From assembly GCA_016648135.1 (NCBI GenBank), contig JADDOH010000307.1, positions 248,001 through 312,000 of the forward strand: 64,000 nt of DNA. Direction: 5' to 3'. The notes under the pieces were generated by a model, which saw nothing but the letters and a program-made list of their open reading frames with translations, made no database searches and had not been told where the DNA came from. Both the position numbers and the translations under genes were made by a program. Origin of the DNA: Agrypnia vestita (Eukaryota > Arthropoda > Insecta > Trichoptera > Phryganeidae). Below are positions 21,795 through 33,069 of the stretch, piece by piece; the first letter of the stretch is position 1; every line of letters starts with the position of its first letter.

Positions 21795-22160
21795 GTGGTT
21801 ATCTGCGGCGCGGGTATTGAATGTTCAGGTTTGCGAACTGCATAACCTTTCAGTGACAGAGCGGAAAAAATAAGAAGTGGAAAAATCGGTTGCAGTCCTC
21901 ACTAAAGGCCTCGGCTGGCTTTTTTCACAGGTTCGCATGAGAAACTTAAAGAGACGCCTAAGAGTTGGACGCAGACGGAGTGCGCAGAAGGTCAAATCTT
22001 CAGAGGAGGTGATCGGCACACATGTCCCGTCGACACAGTGTTCCGAAGGATAATTTTCGCGCGACCGGCGGCCCTGATGAAGGTCCTTCTGAATCTAAGG
22101 TGCGCGATTATAGGCTCACCTTCTAGTCCCGGGGTTTTGCAGTGAAGTAGTTGTCGGAAA
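21795..22160. promoter_or_regulatory. GC island, candidate regulatory or exonic
   Basis: About 350 bp of balanced composition in AT-rich surroundings. It contains a plausible splice acceptor at 21921-21930 (GCTTTTTTCACAG, with CACTAA 20-30 bases upstream as a possible branch site) followed by a short basic ORF. Also carries TGACAGAG, AAATCGGTTGCAG and CCCTGATGAAGG. Role unknown. Confidence 0.35.
21937..22053 (+). CDS. Possible small ORF or 3' exon, 38 aa, unrecognised
   Basis: The frame begins ATG six bases after a good acceptor-like TTTTTTCACAG and codes for 38 residues, starting MRNLKRRLRVGRRRSAQK: very basic at the N-terminal half, then Ser/Glu/Thr. The minus strand also has a 64-aa frame here, so an open frame is not rare in this composition. 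I do not recognise the product. It could be the end of a spliced gene, a short peptide, or nothing. Confidence 0.18.
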   Translation: MRNLKRRLRVGRRRSAQKVKSSEEVIGTHVPSTQCSEG

Positions 22161-22169
22161 GTTTTATCG

Positions 22170-23630
22170 TTCCATAATTGCAGAGGTGACCGCGGCGTTT
22201 TTGTTTCCCTCGATAATTTTTACGCTTTTCAGATGTTTCGTAATAACACAGCCTCTGGCGTCGTCTGCTGATGTCGCGGAACACTCTTTAACTCCGAATC
22301 TTTATTACCTCTTATCACCCATCGATCAATTCCTTTCTTTTATTACAAAAATTATTTAAAGGGAGTTTTTTTAGTATTTTTTTAATAACTTTAAAATGAC
22401 TCTCTGAAGGGTATTTCATCTTCAATTTATCAAAAATAAACTGTTCATAAATAAATTATCTATATGGATAATCGGTTGAATCGAATAATTTTTGAATACT
22501 TACCGGGAAAAAATATTTTTTAATTAATACTCATTAGTATACTTCAACATTAAACTTTGAGGCAGAAAGTTGTAAGATAATGTAATTCATCTGTAAATAT
22601 TAAATATATTGTTGAATTTAGACACTGGGAAATATTTCGCATTGTTAATTTCAAATGTTTTAAAAAAAAAATCCAAGGCATTTCCATGCGAAAAATTTTA
22701 TTCATTTTTTTGGAAGACGTTATCATCTTAAGATTAAGTAAAAAATGAGATATGCCTTTGTAGTCTTGTGTATATAATACATTTATTATTATCACGAAAA
22801 TTTTGTATAGCAAAAACTAGGTAGCGACAATATAAATCAATCCTTCTTTTATTAAATCTGGAGTAACTTCGAAACTACTAATGTATTTACTTTTTTATTA
22901 TTACAGAATGAAAAACTTTGCATCCTAAAGTTAACAGAATATTTTTAAGATAGATAGATTTTTCTGTATTCTGTACCAAGTATTCATGCCATTAACAAAA
23001 GAAGTGATTTTTCCAATACATAGCTAAAATGATAACATCATAAAACAATATAAATTAAATCGATAAATCATGTGTAAAGAGAGAAGATAAGCATAACGCA
23101 TAATAATAATTACAAAATAAAAATATAAAAATAAAAATAAAATGAATGATTTTAAATAGAACAAATTAGAACCTTAATTAACAACAATTGAAAACAAAGT
23201 CAAGTAATAAAGACATAAGAAAAATTTACAAAATACAAATTATTGAATATTATCAGATAGAGATTGCTTTAAACTGATTAGTGACAGAAAAAATATCTGA
23301 TATGCAGCAAAACTTATTTCCCAATCTGTGAAGCCATCTAGTAAGTGAATTGTAGAGATAATTTGTATCGACATTTTCACAATGAAACGTTTTACTTTGT
23401 CTGGCGTTCATATAAGGGATGTGATGTTCAATATTTTTTTATGAAATCGGTGACGTAACACTATTAAAGAAATTAGTTTCGTTTTATCAAATATTAAAAA
23501 CAGTAACTTCACTAATAATGTGTTTTCATTTAAAGATAAATATTTTACAGAGCTATTCCGCAGTACTTTTTAGGTAGATTCTTGATTAAATTATGAGTCT
23601 AAAAAGTTCAAGCAACTTAGCAACTTTCAA
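22170..23630. other. AT-rich non-coding DNA
   Basis: No gene recognised. The minus frame at 22550-22813 (87 aa) has no domain signature. Confidence 0.6.
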
Positions 23631-23639
23631 TAAATCTTC

Positions 23640-24060
23640 GAGCAACTTTGATGTCGCTCATCAATGTTTATATCTTATTATATCTTCTATAAAACAGTGG
23701 ACTATCATTTAAGTAATTTTTATCAAATATTAAAAATTCATTCGCTTTGATATAAATTAAATTAAATAATTTAAACCTCGCAGAAATTTGAATAAATAAT
23801 TGCGAGGTCATTTTATTCGACTCGCATTACAGCGACTATTTTTTTAAGATTCCACTAAAATATTCTAATGATAGTCCTTTGTTTTTCAGAAGATGAGTCA
23901 GAAATATTGAAAAAAAATACAAAAAAAGCTCAAATATCTCCGTGATTGTTGATATTTAGATATAGTTATTTGAAACATCTTCGTAATTTAGGCAAGAATC
24001 AACAAGAATAAAGTATTGTGGTCTAGCTCTTTTACACCCTGTATATTCGTAATATTAAAA
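23640..24060 (+). repeat. Dispersed repeat remnants, GTCAGAAATATTG family
   Basis: AACTTTGATGTCGCTCATCAA at about 23645 and AGTCAGAAATATTGAAAAA at about 23895 belong to the family at 1008 and 9985. TTTTACACCCTGTATATTCG at about 24030 resembles a DNA-transposon terminus. Confidence 0.5.
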
Positions 24061-24169
24061 AAATATGAGAAATCGAAATAAATATCGAGGAGACAAGCGT
24101 TTGATCAGTCGCTTATTTATTTTTTTAATTAATTTTTAACACAGTTATTTTATTTTACTAAAAATTCGC

Positions 24170-25210
24170 TTCGCTTTTGATCGAATTAGATTTACGCATT
24201 ACAAAGTCCGCCGCGCTCCGCCCCTGGCCGGCGGGCGGCGGGCGGCGGGCGGCGGGAGGAGCGGGCGGCAGAGCGGCGCGCGGCGGAGCGCTGCTCGAGC
24301 GGCTGTTTGTTTTGTGCGAACTCGCGCCGCGCGCCCACCACGGCGGCTCCCGTAACGGCGACCTAACCTCACCACCACGTAAGAGACTAAACTATTTATC
24401 ACCGCGCACTCTAAACGCACGCATCGTCAGGTCAGCTGATGGTGATAGTTGTGGCCGGTCCGTGGCCCCGCCCGCCCCGCGTCCGAATGCGAAAAGTGCA
24501 CTTTTGCATGCTGAACCACGTAAGAAACCAAAACAAAATATCGTTGCATTTTTTGTTGTTGTTTAGTAGCCAATTTTCTTAATATGATACCGCTTTTCCC
24601 GTGACTGGTGCTGCCGCAGTGTGAATCACGAATATGCCTACTGATTTGCGTGTACTTTTGTGAAACCGACATTAACAAAATTGTTTCTGTCCATTTCACT
24701 CATTTTCTATGACAAATGTTTTTATTTACTGTAAAGAAATTATGTGTAGAAATTTCAAAAGATTTGTTCCCAGCTCGACACATTTAAACGTGTATTTATC
24801 GCCATATTTATTGTTTGAAAACACTGTGCATTTATTTCCGTGCGACACAAAGCATTATCGCGCGATTCGTTTCAATTATATGTTGATCGGCGTCCTTTCT
24901 GTCCGCAATAATTGGCGCGGACGGGGAGCGAGCCTGGACGCGATGCACCGACCGTTTCAACAGCTGACTCGGGCCCGAGTTAGCCGTCCATTGGCTTTGT
25001 GTCGTGTGATCGTTTCGGATTCGGTAAATTGTCGATTTGAAACGAGAAAAAAGACTGCAGAGAGCTTTGCATACTGGTTTCGCTGCCAGCGCGGGCCCGC
25101 TCTTCGGTCAATACATCACCTCCGCTTGTCTTTCACGGATTTTTTTGGTTTATTTATGTTCTCGGCCTCCTCCGCCGCCGAGCGTGGCGCTGATTAATCT
25201 TAAAGTAACT
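24170..25210. promoter_or_regulatory. Large CpG-rich island, candidate promoter or enhancer
   Basis: The largest GC-rich block here. 24205-24370 is extremely GC-rich with (GGCGGGC)n, then CTAACCTCACCACCACGTAAGAG. 24600-25190 holds many homeodomain- and forkhead-like words (TGTATTTATCGCC, CATATTTATTG, GGTTTATTTATG, GCTGATTAATC) with E-box CAGCTG at 24961. A 162-aa plus frame at 24709-25197 has no recognisable domain and changes composition along its length. It could be a promoter with an untranslated first exon: CAC|GTAAGAG at 24380 is donor-like. Direction is undecided. Confidence 0.4.
24233..24256 (+). other. G-quadruplex-forming motif
   Basis: Four GGG runs spaced by CGGC (24233-24235, 24240-24242, 24247-24249, 24254-24256). 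Confidence 0.8.
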
Positions 25211-26560
25211 TCTGCAAATTAATAATTACCAACCATCTGACTTCCACAAAAATACGCGAGTTATTGTGTACCTCCCCGTACGCTTCGTATATGTCATCAA
25301 TATTTTTTAAAACCTTTGTATAATAGGTATTTTACGAGTATGTCCATAATTATTTGTACAATATATTCAATTTTCTCTATTATAATAGAGAAAATTGAAT
25401 ATCAGTTATTGTTTTCCAAATGACAATACCTACATCTTAAATTATGAGTTTGTATACTCGATAAAAACGCAATTTAAAGTGCCTTTAAGACAAAGAAATT
25501 TACATTTGGGTATGCGATTATATCATGTTATAATTTTGGCGATTAGAAATTTATCGTAGTTCTCCACTTTGTTATGTACCATATGTTATGTACGGTGAAA
25601 TATGCTATACGTAGATATCACGCCATAACATCTATAATTAAATTAATTTAAAAAGTGGGTATACCTACGTTACACAAAACACATAAAATATTTTTAAAAA
25701 GGTATAATAACACGTGTTCAACCCGCGATTTCAGATAGAGATGAATTGGAGCTTTCAAAACATTTAACCTGTCAATCTTTATGTCTCGGTTTGGGTATTT
25801 AAAAGTTTTACATTTAATGAACACATCGGTCTGAACATCTGGTGTCACTCAGACGTCGCACAACCCACCGCCCGATAATTTCTACCATTTCTACCTCAAG
25901 TTCCGCCAGATGCCATTAGCAAACCGGTAGGTTCCTCGGCCAGCCTCCCATATGAATGGCCATCGCTCGTCTGCCAGAAGATTCTATTAATCTTTGCGTT
26001 TTATTTAGATATACCTGCGCTAATTAACTCGCTAGTAAAGATACGCGGGGTTAATTGGTGGCGTAGACATTTCTATAATATTTGCCGTCGGTTCTTTATT
26101 ATTGTGCCGTTTCAATCATGTTTCTCATTTTCCGCGAAATCAGCAGCATGGCGTTTCTTATTCTTTCACGGAACATTAAACCTAGAAATGAATTACCTAT
26201 TTAACGTGCAAAGTAAAGATGTGCTATAATTTATTTCACTTTATTAATTAACTAATTTTAATATTTTTACTCATTAATCTGACAATGCTAATTAACTAAT
26301 GATTAAACGACTAATCGAAATTCAAAGTTTTTTTCATCTAAATTAAAATTTGACAACCTTTCTTGTTATTCGCTAGTTTACTTTATTTTCCACAGGCAAA
26401 AACAAAGCTTAGCTGTCGAAAAATGAGGTACAAGTGATTCTTTATTAATCTACTATATTTCACAAGATAAAAATATAAATTACGGTATGGTACAAGTCTA
26501 TAAATACTCATTTTATGTTTAAAATTATCTAATGTAAAAATAATAATTTCGTTATCTGTC
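25210..26560. other. Mostly AT-rich non-coding DNA
   Basis: Contains the perfect palindrome at 25363-25402. 25855-26190 is less AT-rich (CCCGATAATTTCTACC, GCTAATTAACTCGC, GGGGTTAATTGGTGGCG) and could be a weak regulatory island. Confidence 0.5.
25363..25402. repeat. Perfect 40-bp palindrome, no spacer
   Basis: 20-bp arms 25363-25382 and 25383-25402 are exact reverse complements (left arm begins ATATTCAATTTTC). Confidence 0.93.
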
Positions 26561-26569
26561 CGTAGCTTG

Positions 26570-28310
26570 TCTTGACAACTTTAGATAATTAGAGAGTGAC
26601 ATGCAATCAGCGCGCGGCTCAAGTTGCGCGGCCACTCAAAGGTCGTTATTAATTATTATTATTTCCCGTGATTTTTTACGGGTGTACAGCTAATTCTTTC
26701 ATTAAAAAGCAGAAAAAAATCAAACACAGATGTTTATTTCTTATAAAATTAGATATTTTAATAAACCTCTTTTGTAAAACATTGTATTTGTGGGTAATAT
26801 TCTTTTGCTTTTTCACAATCGATATTATAATAAATTGTACATAAATTTTACATAAATGCTCTACAAAAATATTAAAATAAGAATAGAAAAAAACACTTTC
26901 CACGTGTCAGACACGTAGGTAAATCATACCATTCGTAAATAGAACACGGTATTTTGGCCAAGTCGACGTAGGTATTTGGTTTTTCTCATTAAAAACATTG
27001 GAATTTTATTTCAAGTTCAGGTAGCGTTTTTTTGTTTTATGACAATATTGTTATCTTGTTACTGTCTTCATAGATACTAAATGTCCGTAGCAAGGTTCTT
27101 GCATATTACATAACATCCCCTCTCGGAAATCTCTATATTAAATATACTTTTAATGCGCTTTTCACAAAGTTTTAACATACTTTACCCGGGAAGCCTCCGA
27201 AAAATGCAGAATCATTGTTAAAATGTTACATATTTTGAAGAAAATTTAATATTCGGAAACCATTATTTTAATTAATTATACAAGAACCACCTCAGTGAGA
27301 TTTTACCTTCTATAACTAGCTTCGTCTCTACGAATTTATTTATATAAGGAACTTGTTTTTATAGGATGGCCCAGGGCTTACGACGTTTTATTTTTGGTTT
27401 TATGTAAACATATGTTCTAGAAAAAATCTTATTAAAATATTTATCTAACAGGATAAGATGACATGTTAACGTCAGAATAGTATTATAAAAATTGTGACAG
27501 GAATATTACGAGATATGACAATTCAATTTTTTTTTTCAAAATATGTGTTTACCTAAAAGTCATGCTTAAACTACTCATTGCAAGTAAATATCGTCGCTGT
27601 ATATATAATTAATCCTATGTTACGTTTTAGTACATTCTGAGATAAACGAATAAAACTGTTTTAAAAAATAATTGTACAGTCTAGATTTATAAAAAATATT
27701 TTAAAATATTACTAGGCAGGCTTTCCAGATGAACGGCAATGTATTTTTTAGTATATCCCCATTATTTATATGAAAAATAGACAAATTGATTCGTTCGTCT
27801 CAGAATGTGCTAAACGGCACATAGGGTTTATTATATATACAGCGACGATATGCTAATGGTGAATTCGAGATAGCTAGTTAATTACAGGAAAACGCTTATT
27901 GCAACCCCATTTCCTACAGTATAGACTCGTTCATTTCATAAATTTTATACTCTGTGTTTTAATATAATATATCGTTGCGTATAAAGGCAAAGGCAGCATA
28001 ATAAAAAACTTAATGCAGTCATCAAAGATTGCTAATTTATAATTGACTGAATTCTAGATTTTATAGGAAACATGATTTTGGAAGGGATAGATAGATAAAA
28101 TCTTTAATTCAGTACATTTGAAGTTAGTAGTCCTCGGTAATAGTATTATTCCGCATTGGTGTCTTCACTTTTATACCCCACATATATCGTATGTGTCGAA
28201 TAATCCGAAGAAATAATGTTTATAAGATTCCATCCCGCAAAATTTTCGGTCGTCTAATACGCATATAAAACAAACAGGTTATCAAAAAAAATATAAAAAT
28301 ATATTTTTCA
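26570..28310. other. AT-rich non-coding DNA
   Basis: A small GC patch at 26605-26650 (CAGCGCGCGGCTCAAGTTGCGCGGCC). Otherwise AT-rich with no features. Confidence 0.6.
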
Positions 28311-28319
28311 AATTAAAAA

Positions 28320-28575
28320 CCGGCTAACGAAGGGTTAATGGGGTGCGGCGACCGACAAGTCCGCAGAATTAAATTACGCCTGAAAATGTCTTCGTAGGGA
28401 AAACAATAATTCTCCGCGCGTGTGTGCGCGTTTGTGTGTGTGTGCATCGGCAACCCTTTGTGTCGATTGTTTGCAGAAAGCCTTGACTCGTCTGCAGTCG
28501 GTCTGTCTCGCCCCTCCCCCGCGCCCTCCAGGCCCCGGACCGCAGTCCTCCGTAAGGACCTGATATGTGGAAGGA
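28320..28575. promoter_or_regulatory. GC island with exon-like segment
   Basis: Starts CGGCTAACGAAGGGTTAATGGGG and includes a (GT)n stretch at 28421-28445 and a C-rich proline-type segment up to GTAAGG at 28552. See the exon candidate inside it. Confidence 0.35.
28477..28551 (+). CDS. Possible 75-nt internal exon, weak
   Basis: Bounded by an acceptor-like CCCTTTGTG...GTTTGCAG ending at 28476 and a donor-like GTAAGG at 28552. Length is exactly 25 codons. Frame 1 is open and reads a proline-rich segment (KALTRLQSV then LAPPPRPPGPGP). A second frame is also open, which weakens the coding case. No protein recognised. Confidence 0.18.
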
Positions 28576-28579
28576 CGAG

Positions 28580-29620
28580 ATATCTAACTATGTGCTGATG
28601 GTCATTTTATTTTGTTTGTGTGGAATATATTTCTTCTCATGGTTAAGGCTTCGACGGAGCCCAACGTAAATGTTTTGTACCGTGGCGCAAAATAAATATT
28701 AGTCCGCTTAATTAATTATATACAATTCGCCTCTGTCAATTTTTATCGATAAATTATTTATGTCTGTATTAATATTTATGTCAACAACTGTACTGTATAA
28801 TTGTTTTTACCGTTACTCTATTGTATATAGTTACAGTAATATAAGAACTATTACAGTAATAATATATCTGTATAATAAAAGGTGTTTTTTGTACATAACA
28901 ATTTTAAAATGAAATAAAACAATCGTTGTAATGGCTTTATTGTAAGTATAATTCTGTACTATTAGTTATTTTATACTATTTTTAGAGATTTGTTTGTCGA
29001 AATGACAACACTTTTTCCAGCGACAGCCAATTTGAGAGCTGATAGCTGATTTATGCTCAGTTTTGTTTGCCATTTCATCGTGAGTAGACTCACGCCAGAA
29101 CATCGTCGCAAATTTATTTCGAAAATCGTATCGCGATAATATTTAAATACTAATGACATCAATTATACTTCCAATAAAGCCAATACCATGGCCATTACTA
29201 CGATTTTCATGTGTTTTATTTCATTTTTATAGCTGTATACGTATACCTCTAAAAAAAATACCCTCAATTTTCTTTAATACATTGTGAATGCAAGAACTTG
29301 TCATCCTATTATTACCTGTACGATAAATGGCTTTTTTTTTAATCTAATAAAATCGTATGTAGATTATTTTACAAAACGTAGCTTATTATGATTAATTGTC
29401 CATTTACTGACAACCTTCGAATAACCATTTCGGGAAATGGGAAAAAAGTGTGAATATCCTACACTTTCATAAACTATGTTCCTTAATATTCTTACTGGAA
29501 AGTATTTTAATATCCCTCATAACATAATTAGGTTAATTCGACTTCGGACAATGTTATTACTGTAATTTTTATTCTATCGCTATGTTGCAAAAACATAAAG
29601 TAGAGTAGGTCACGTCGGGC
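28580..29620. other. AT-rich non-coding DNA
   Basis: The minus frame at 28971-29162 is not recognised. AATAAAGCCAATACCATGGC near 29172 could be a retroelement 3' end. Confidence 0.55.
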
Positions 29621-29624
29621 ATTA

Positions 29625-29675
29625 TTTGTAACGTACAAATAACGCCAAATATAGGCGTTATTTGTACGTTACAAA
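29625..29675. repeat. Perfect 22-bp inverted repeat, 7-nt loop
   Basis: Arms 29625-29646 and 29654-29675 are exact reverse complements (TTTGTAACGTACAAATAACG...), loop AAATATA. The arm contains a smaller self-complementary core, TTTGTAACGTACAAA-like. Confidence 0.93.
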
Positions 29676-29679
29676 CATA

Positions 29680-31180
29680 GGATTATAAATACAAATTACA
29701 CTACAAAACGCTAATCACCAATCTACATCGGATCACCAATCATATCAATGAGATGAAATAATTTGGATGAAGTACAGTGAAGATGTACCTGGTGTTTCCT
29801 TACAGAATCATTATCCTCTACTCTTTTTTGTAAATCTTTACAGTAACAGTGTACAATACAATTATAATGCGATGATTAACATAAATGCCAAAACTGTTAG
29901 TAAAAATACGATGTTACAAATTGGGTAGGCAACGGTTACGCAAGTATCCCAAAATATAGGTATATTACCTTTCATTCCCCGAGTTGTGTTTTGAGGGAAA
30001 TTTTTTTATAATGATGATGACGCATCCCCGTGTAATCTTTCTGCACTTTATGTTCAAAGTTTCGCTGTAATTTAATGTCCGGTGATTACTGTTATCACGT
30101 TGGACACAAAGCTGATACGAGATGAATTTACAAATTCTTCGTACATCTGTTTGACCAGGCGAAAATATTCTTTATGCGGTGGTTTTTGCTCGCTACGCGC
30201 GTGTTTTCGGAGTGAACTTCGTGTAGCAGAAGTGATTAAGAATGTGTTAGCGGTGATCGTTTTCTGCTGCTACGCGTCTTAAATTTCTCGTGAAACTCAT
30301 TACGTTTAAAAATACATAACATCGCAAGATTTTAACACAAAAATATATTTTAGCAATATTTTTATATGAAATTATGTTTTCTAAATTACTGGATTTGGTC
30401 CCCAGAGAGGTGATTAATTAATTAAGGATAAATTATAGAAGTATCACAGAGACGAAGCTATTTATATATGAGAAAATTGGATGTAAGTCTCTTATACGAT
30501 GGCTCAGGGCTGACAACTTGTATGAGTTGGCTTAAGTGATCACTCTACACAACGCAACGTTCACCAATCCCATCGTAAGAATATCCACACATTATCAAAT
30601 ATTTGAAAGTTCTATAATATGTGTTCGAATCGAGAACACTTCATATATTGCACCGGTCTCTGCTAGAGACCTCTGTTGTTATTTTTTTCTCATTAACAAG
30701 TTAATATGCATAAATTTCTCAACTGATAATGAAACCTCTATATTTTATTTTTCAAGACGGAGTTTTTTAGCGTAGATTTCTCATCTGTCTTTATAGCATA
30801 TTTTATGTGACAGTAATTTTTTTCCTGTAATAAATTATTGTCCAATTTTTTAAATGATGAAATTAAAGTATAAAAAAATACTTCCACAAAAAACGTGGGT
30901 GGGTCGATAGTTGAATAACATACATTAAAATAGTATGTTAACTATTTTTTTTTTTAATATTAAGTTTTCACAAATATAGAAATTCTTACTAGATTCTAAG
31001 AAGATTCTAAGTGGTGTTTTGAATCTTTAAATACGGTGTACACACAAAGTTATTTTTGTTATCAACATCTAATAATTTATTATTTCACCGTTTAATTTAA
31101 TCAAAATATCTTCTTAGTCATATTATTTATTTACTAATCAAAATTGATTATATATTTATATTTGAGTATTTTAGTCCTAC
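29680..31180. other. AT-rich non-coding DNA
   Basis: Contains GAAGCTATTTATATATGAGAAA, ATGGCTCAGGGC and CACTCTACACAACGCAACG (about 30460-30560), which recur at about 48735-48840 and in part near 50880-50910, so a diverged dispersed repeat is present. No gene seen. Confidence 0.5.
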
Positions 31181-31189
31181 TTCCGATTT

Positions 31190-31480
31190 CAAAATTTGGA
31201 ATATATTCGCGAACAACCTTTAAATGCAGACACGTCTAAAGAAATGGCGAAGTTTGAAGTAGGTATGTACTTCATTGACACTGAGGTGGTTCTCCCCCTC
31301 GCCGATGCTCGCGAGGTCGCAACACACCGCAGGTATAAATTGGACACGAGCCTCGGCACCCAAAGGCGCGATCGTGCCACTGTCCTCCAAAATATAAAGA
31401 CAAAACAAAGGACATCACGGAGAGAGGCCTTAAGAGTATATAGAAATCAAAATTATAAGTATATTTTACGAGTATACTTG
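31190..31480. other. Balanced-composition segment, unidentified
   Basis: 31250-31420 is GC-richer and open in several frames on both strands. The longest is a 96-aa plus frame (31196-31486) with EVVLPLADAREVATH. None has a recognisable domain, so I do not call a gene. It may be an old repeat. Confidence 0.3.
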
Positions 31481-31484
31481 AATT

Positions 31485-31866
31485 AATACAAATAAAACAG
31501 TATAAAACCACTATTTATTGAATTATCACCATGCTTCGGGGCCAACGGTTCCTTTATTAAGATATAACGCATACTAAAAATTAAAATTCCAAGTATAGAC
31601 AGACATTGACAAAAACAGAAAATAAATATATAAATAACTTATTAAGAACTAATGTGAAAACAGGTCCCTTTTGCGAATAGTTACATTTTAAATTTGTTTT
31701 CGCACGCGGTATTCAGCTCCCATGTATTTATTTTCTGTTTTTATTAATGTCTGTACTTGTATTTTAATTTTAGTATACATTGATTCCTGATAAACAAACC
31801 ATTGGCTCAGAAACATTTAATAATTCAATAAATAGTGGATTTTTACATATTATTTTATTTTTATTA
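31485..31866. repeat. Large foldback repeat, hammerhead-like arms
   Basis: Arms of about 130-150 bp, left about 31485-31636 and right about 31720-31866. They share CCACTATTTATTGAAT, AATTAAAAT, AGACATTGACAAAAACAGAAA (inverted as TTTCTGTTTTTATTAATGTCT). The right arm has CTGATAA (31787-31793), ACCATTGGCT, GAAA (31810-31813), CATTT. The left arm in reverse has GGAACCGTTGGCCCC, GAAG. It belongs with the 20031 and 56541 elements. Confidence 0.7.
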
Positions 31867-31869
31867 ATA

Positions 31870-32220
31870 CAAATAATATTGCCACAAAGTTATTTTGCTG
31901 TTATTCAAGGAGTATTTTTAAAGTTAGAGAAGAAAGATAATTATAATTAGAAATCGTTATGTATATCGACCTCTAAAAGAAAATAAATTGATTGCACGTA
32001 CCTTCAGTAAGTAGAGAGTAAGGAGAGATTATTACAGTAACAAATATTTTTTAACCGTTTTTTATGTCATTACGTATTTGTATTACAATGTTTGAACAAA
32101 TCACCAATTATTGGTGATTAATTTTAGTTACAAATTTAAAATGAATTAAATTTTAATAAATATCATTATAAGTGAAATTCAAAATAAATTAAATTTTAAT
32201 AAATATTATTATTAAGTTCT
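31870..32220. other. AT-rich non-coding DNA
   Basis: Nothing beyond two imperfect copies of AAATTAAATTTTAATAAATAT at about 32140-32205. Confidence 0.6.
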
Positions 32221-32233
32221 GATAGGCTATTTA

Positions 32234-32282
32234 TTGTTAGTGTGACAGCTGTTTCGGCTTGCAAGGCCATTATCAAACAGTC
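32234..32282 (-). ncRNA. Hammerhead-like motif, decayed core
   Basis: On the minus strand: TTGATAA (32276 to 32270, against CUGAUGA), stem-loop GGCCTTGCAAGCC, GAAA (32255-32252), self-complementary ACAGCTGT (32252-32245), C at position 17. The next bases ACA can pair with the TGT before the core as stem I. Two core changes (C3, G8) suggest loss of activity. Nearly the same motif is at 51290-51332. Confidence 0.5.
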
Positions 32283-32299
32283 AAATTTCATTAATAATT

Positions 32300-32850
32300 T
32301 CAATAATTATTAATATTTAATTTATTTTAAATTTCGCTAAAAATAAATATGGAGTTCTACAAATTTAACAAAAAACCATAAATATATTGGTGATTTGGTC
32401 ACGATCTCAATTGTTATTGTCTTAGTCAGACCTCCAGGACATTTCTACCATATTCCCGAATACCTTCTTATACACAGCGATACACATCGATTAATTATAT
32501 TCTCCTTTCAAATAAAACAGAATACTCACTGTTTCAATTATTTTAATTACTCAGTAGTGACATACCACATACCGTAAGTATTTTAACCAACAGTATTCTC
32601 GGTCTCTTAGAACATTTGTGATTTTATTCGTAACTTTAAGTATAATACATATTTGTGATTTAACATGTCTCCCTTCACATTAATATAAATGAGAATAAAT
32701 AAATATGCACCTTTATATTAAAAAAATTGTCTTATCTTTAATTATATTCGTATCAATAATAATATGTAATCTTTAATAATATCACATTCCCTGCTAAAAC
32801 ATATATATTAATAATATCGTATGTATATTATGTTGATTGTATTTACTTAT
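32300..32850. other. AT-rich non-coding DNA
   Basis: No feature recognised. Confidence 0.6.
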
Positions 32851-33065
32851 TTATTTTTTATATTTTACTTTTTTCTCTTTTGTTTTATTGTGTTTTTTTG
32901 TTATTTATTTCATGTTTTTATGCTTTTATGTTTGAATAACTGTTACAGTATATTTATATAACTGTTACACAGCTACAAAACCACACCGACACTCAGGAAC
33001 TTGCCCAAGGGCTAGTTGGGTGGCAATTCCAAAAAATGTAAAAAATAGTATTTAAGTCAAAAAAA
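32850..33065 (+). repeat. Dispersed repeat, pair with 17435-17650
   Basis: Carries AACTGTTACACAGCTACAAAA, CACTCAGGAAC, CCCAAGGGCTAGTTGGGTGG and CAATTCCAAAAAATGTA. Clearly homologous to the copy at 17435, same orientation. Confidence 0.75.
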
Positions 33066-33069
33066 GTAT

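Noticed and set aside
22068..22100. CCCTGATGAAGG...TTCTGAATC as another hammerhead
   Set aside because: CTGATGA and a small stem are present, but GAAT replaces GAAA, there is no self-complementary stem III and the flanks do not pair.
24177..24566. Gly/Ala/Arg-rich frames on both strands over the CpG core
   Set aside because: Low-complexity products of (GGCGGGC)n read in different frames, on both strands at once.
24709..25197. Plus-strand frame of 162 aa in the large GC island
   Set aside because: No recognisable domain, composition shifts from AT-like to GC-like along it, and regulatory-type words run through it. A frame of this length is expected by chance in a GC island.
31196..31486. 96-aa plus frame as an exon
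   Set aside because: No domain, the minus strand is equally open, and no convincing splice signals were seen.
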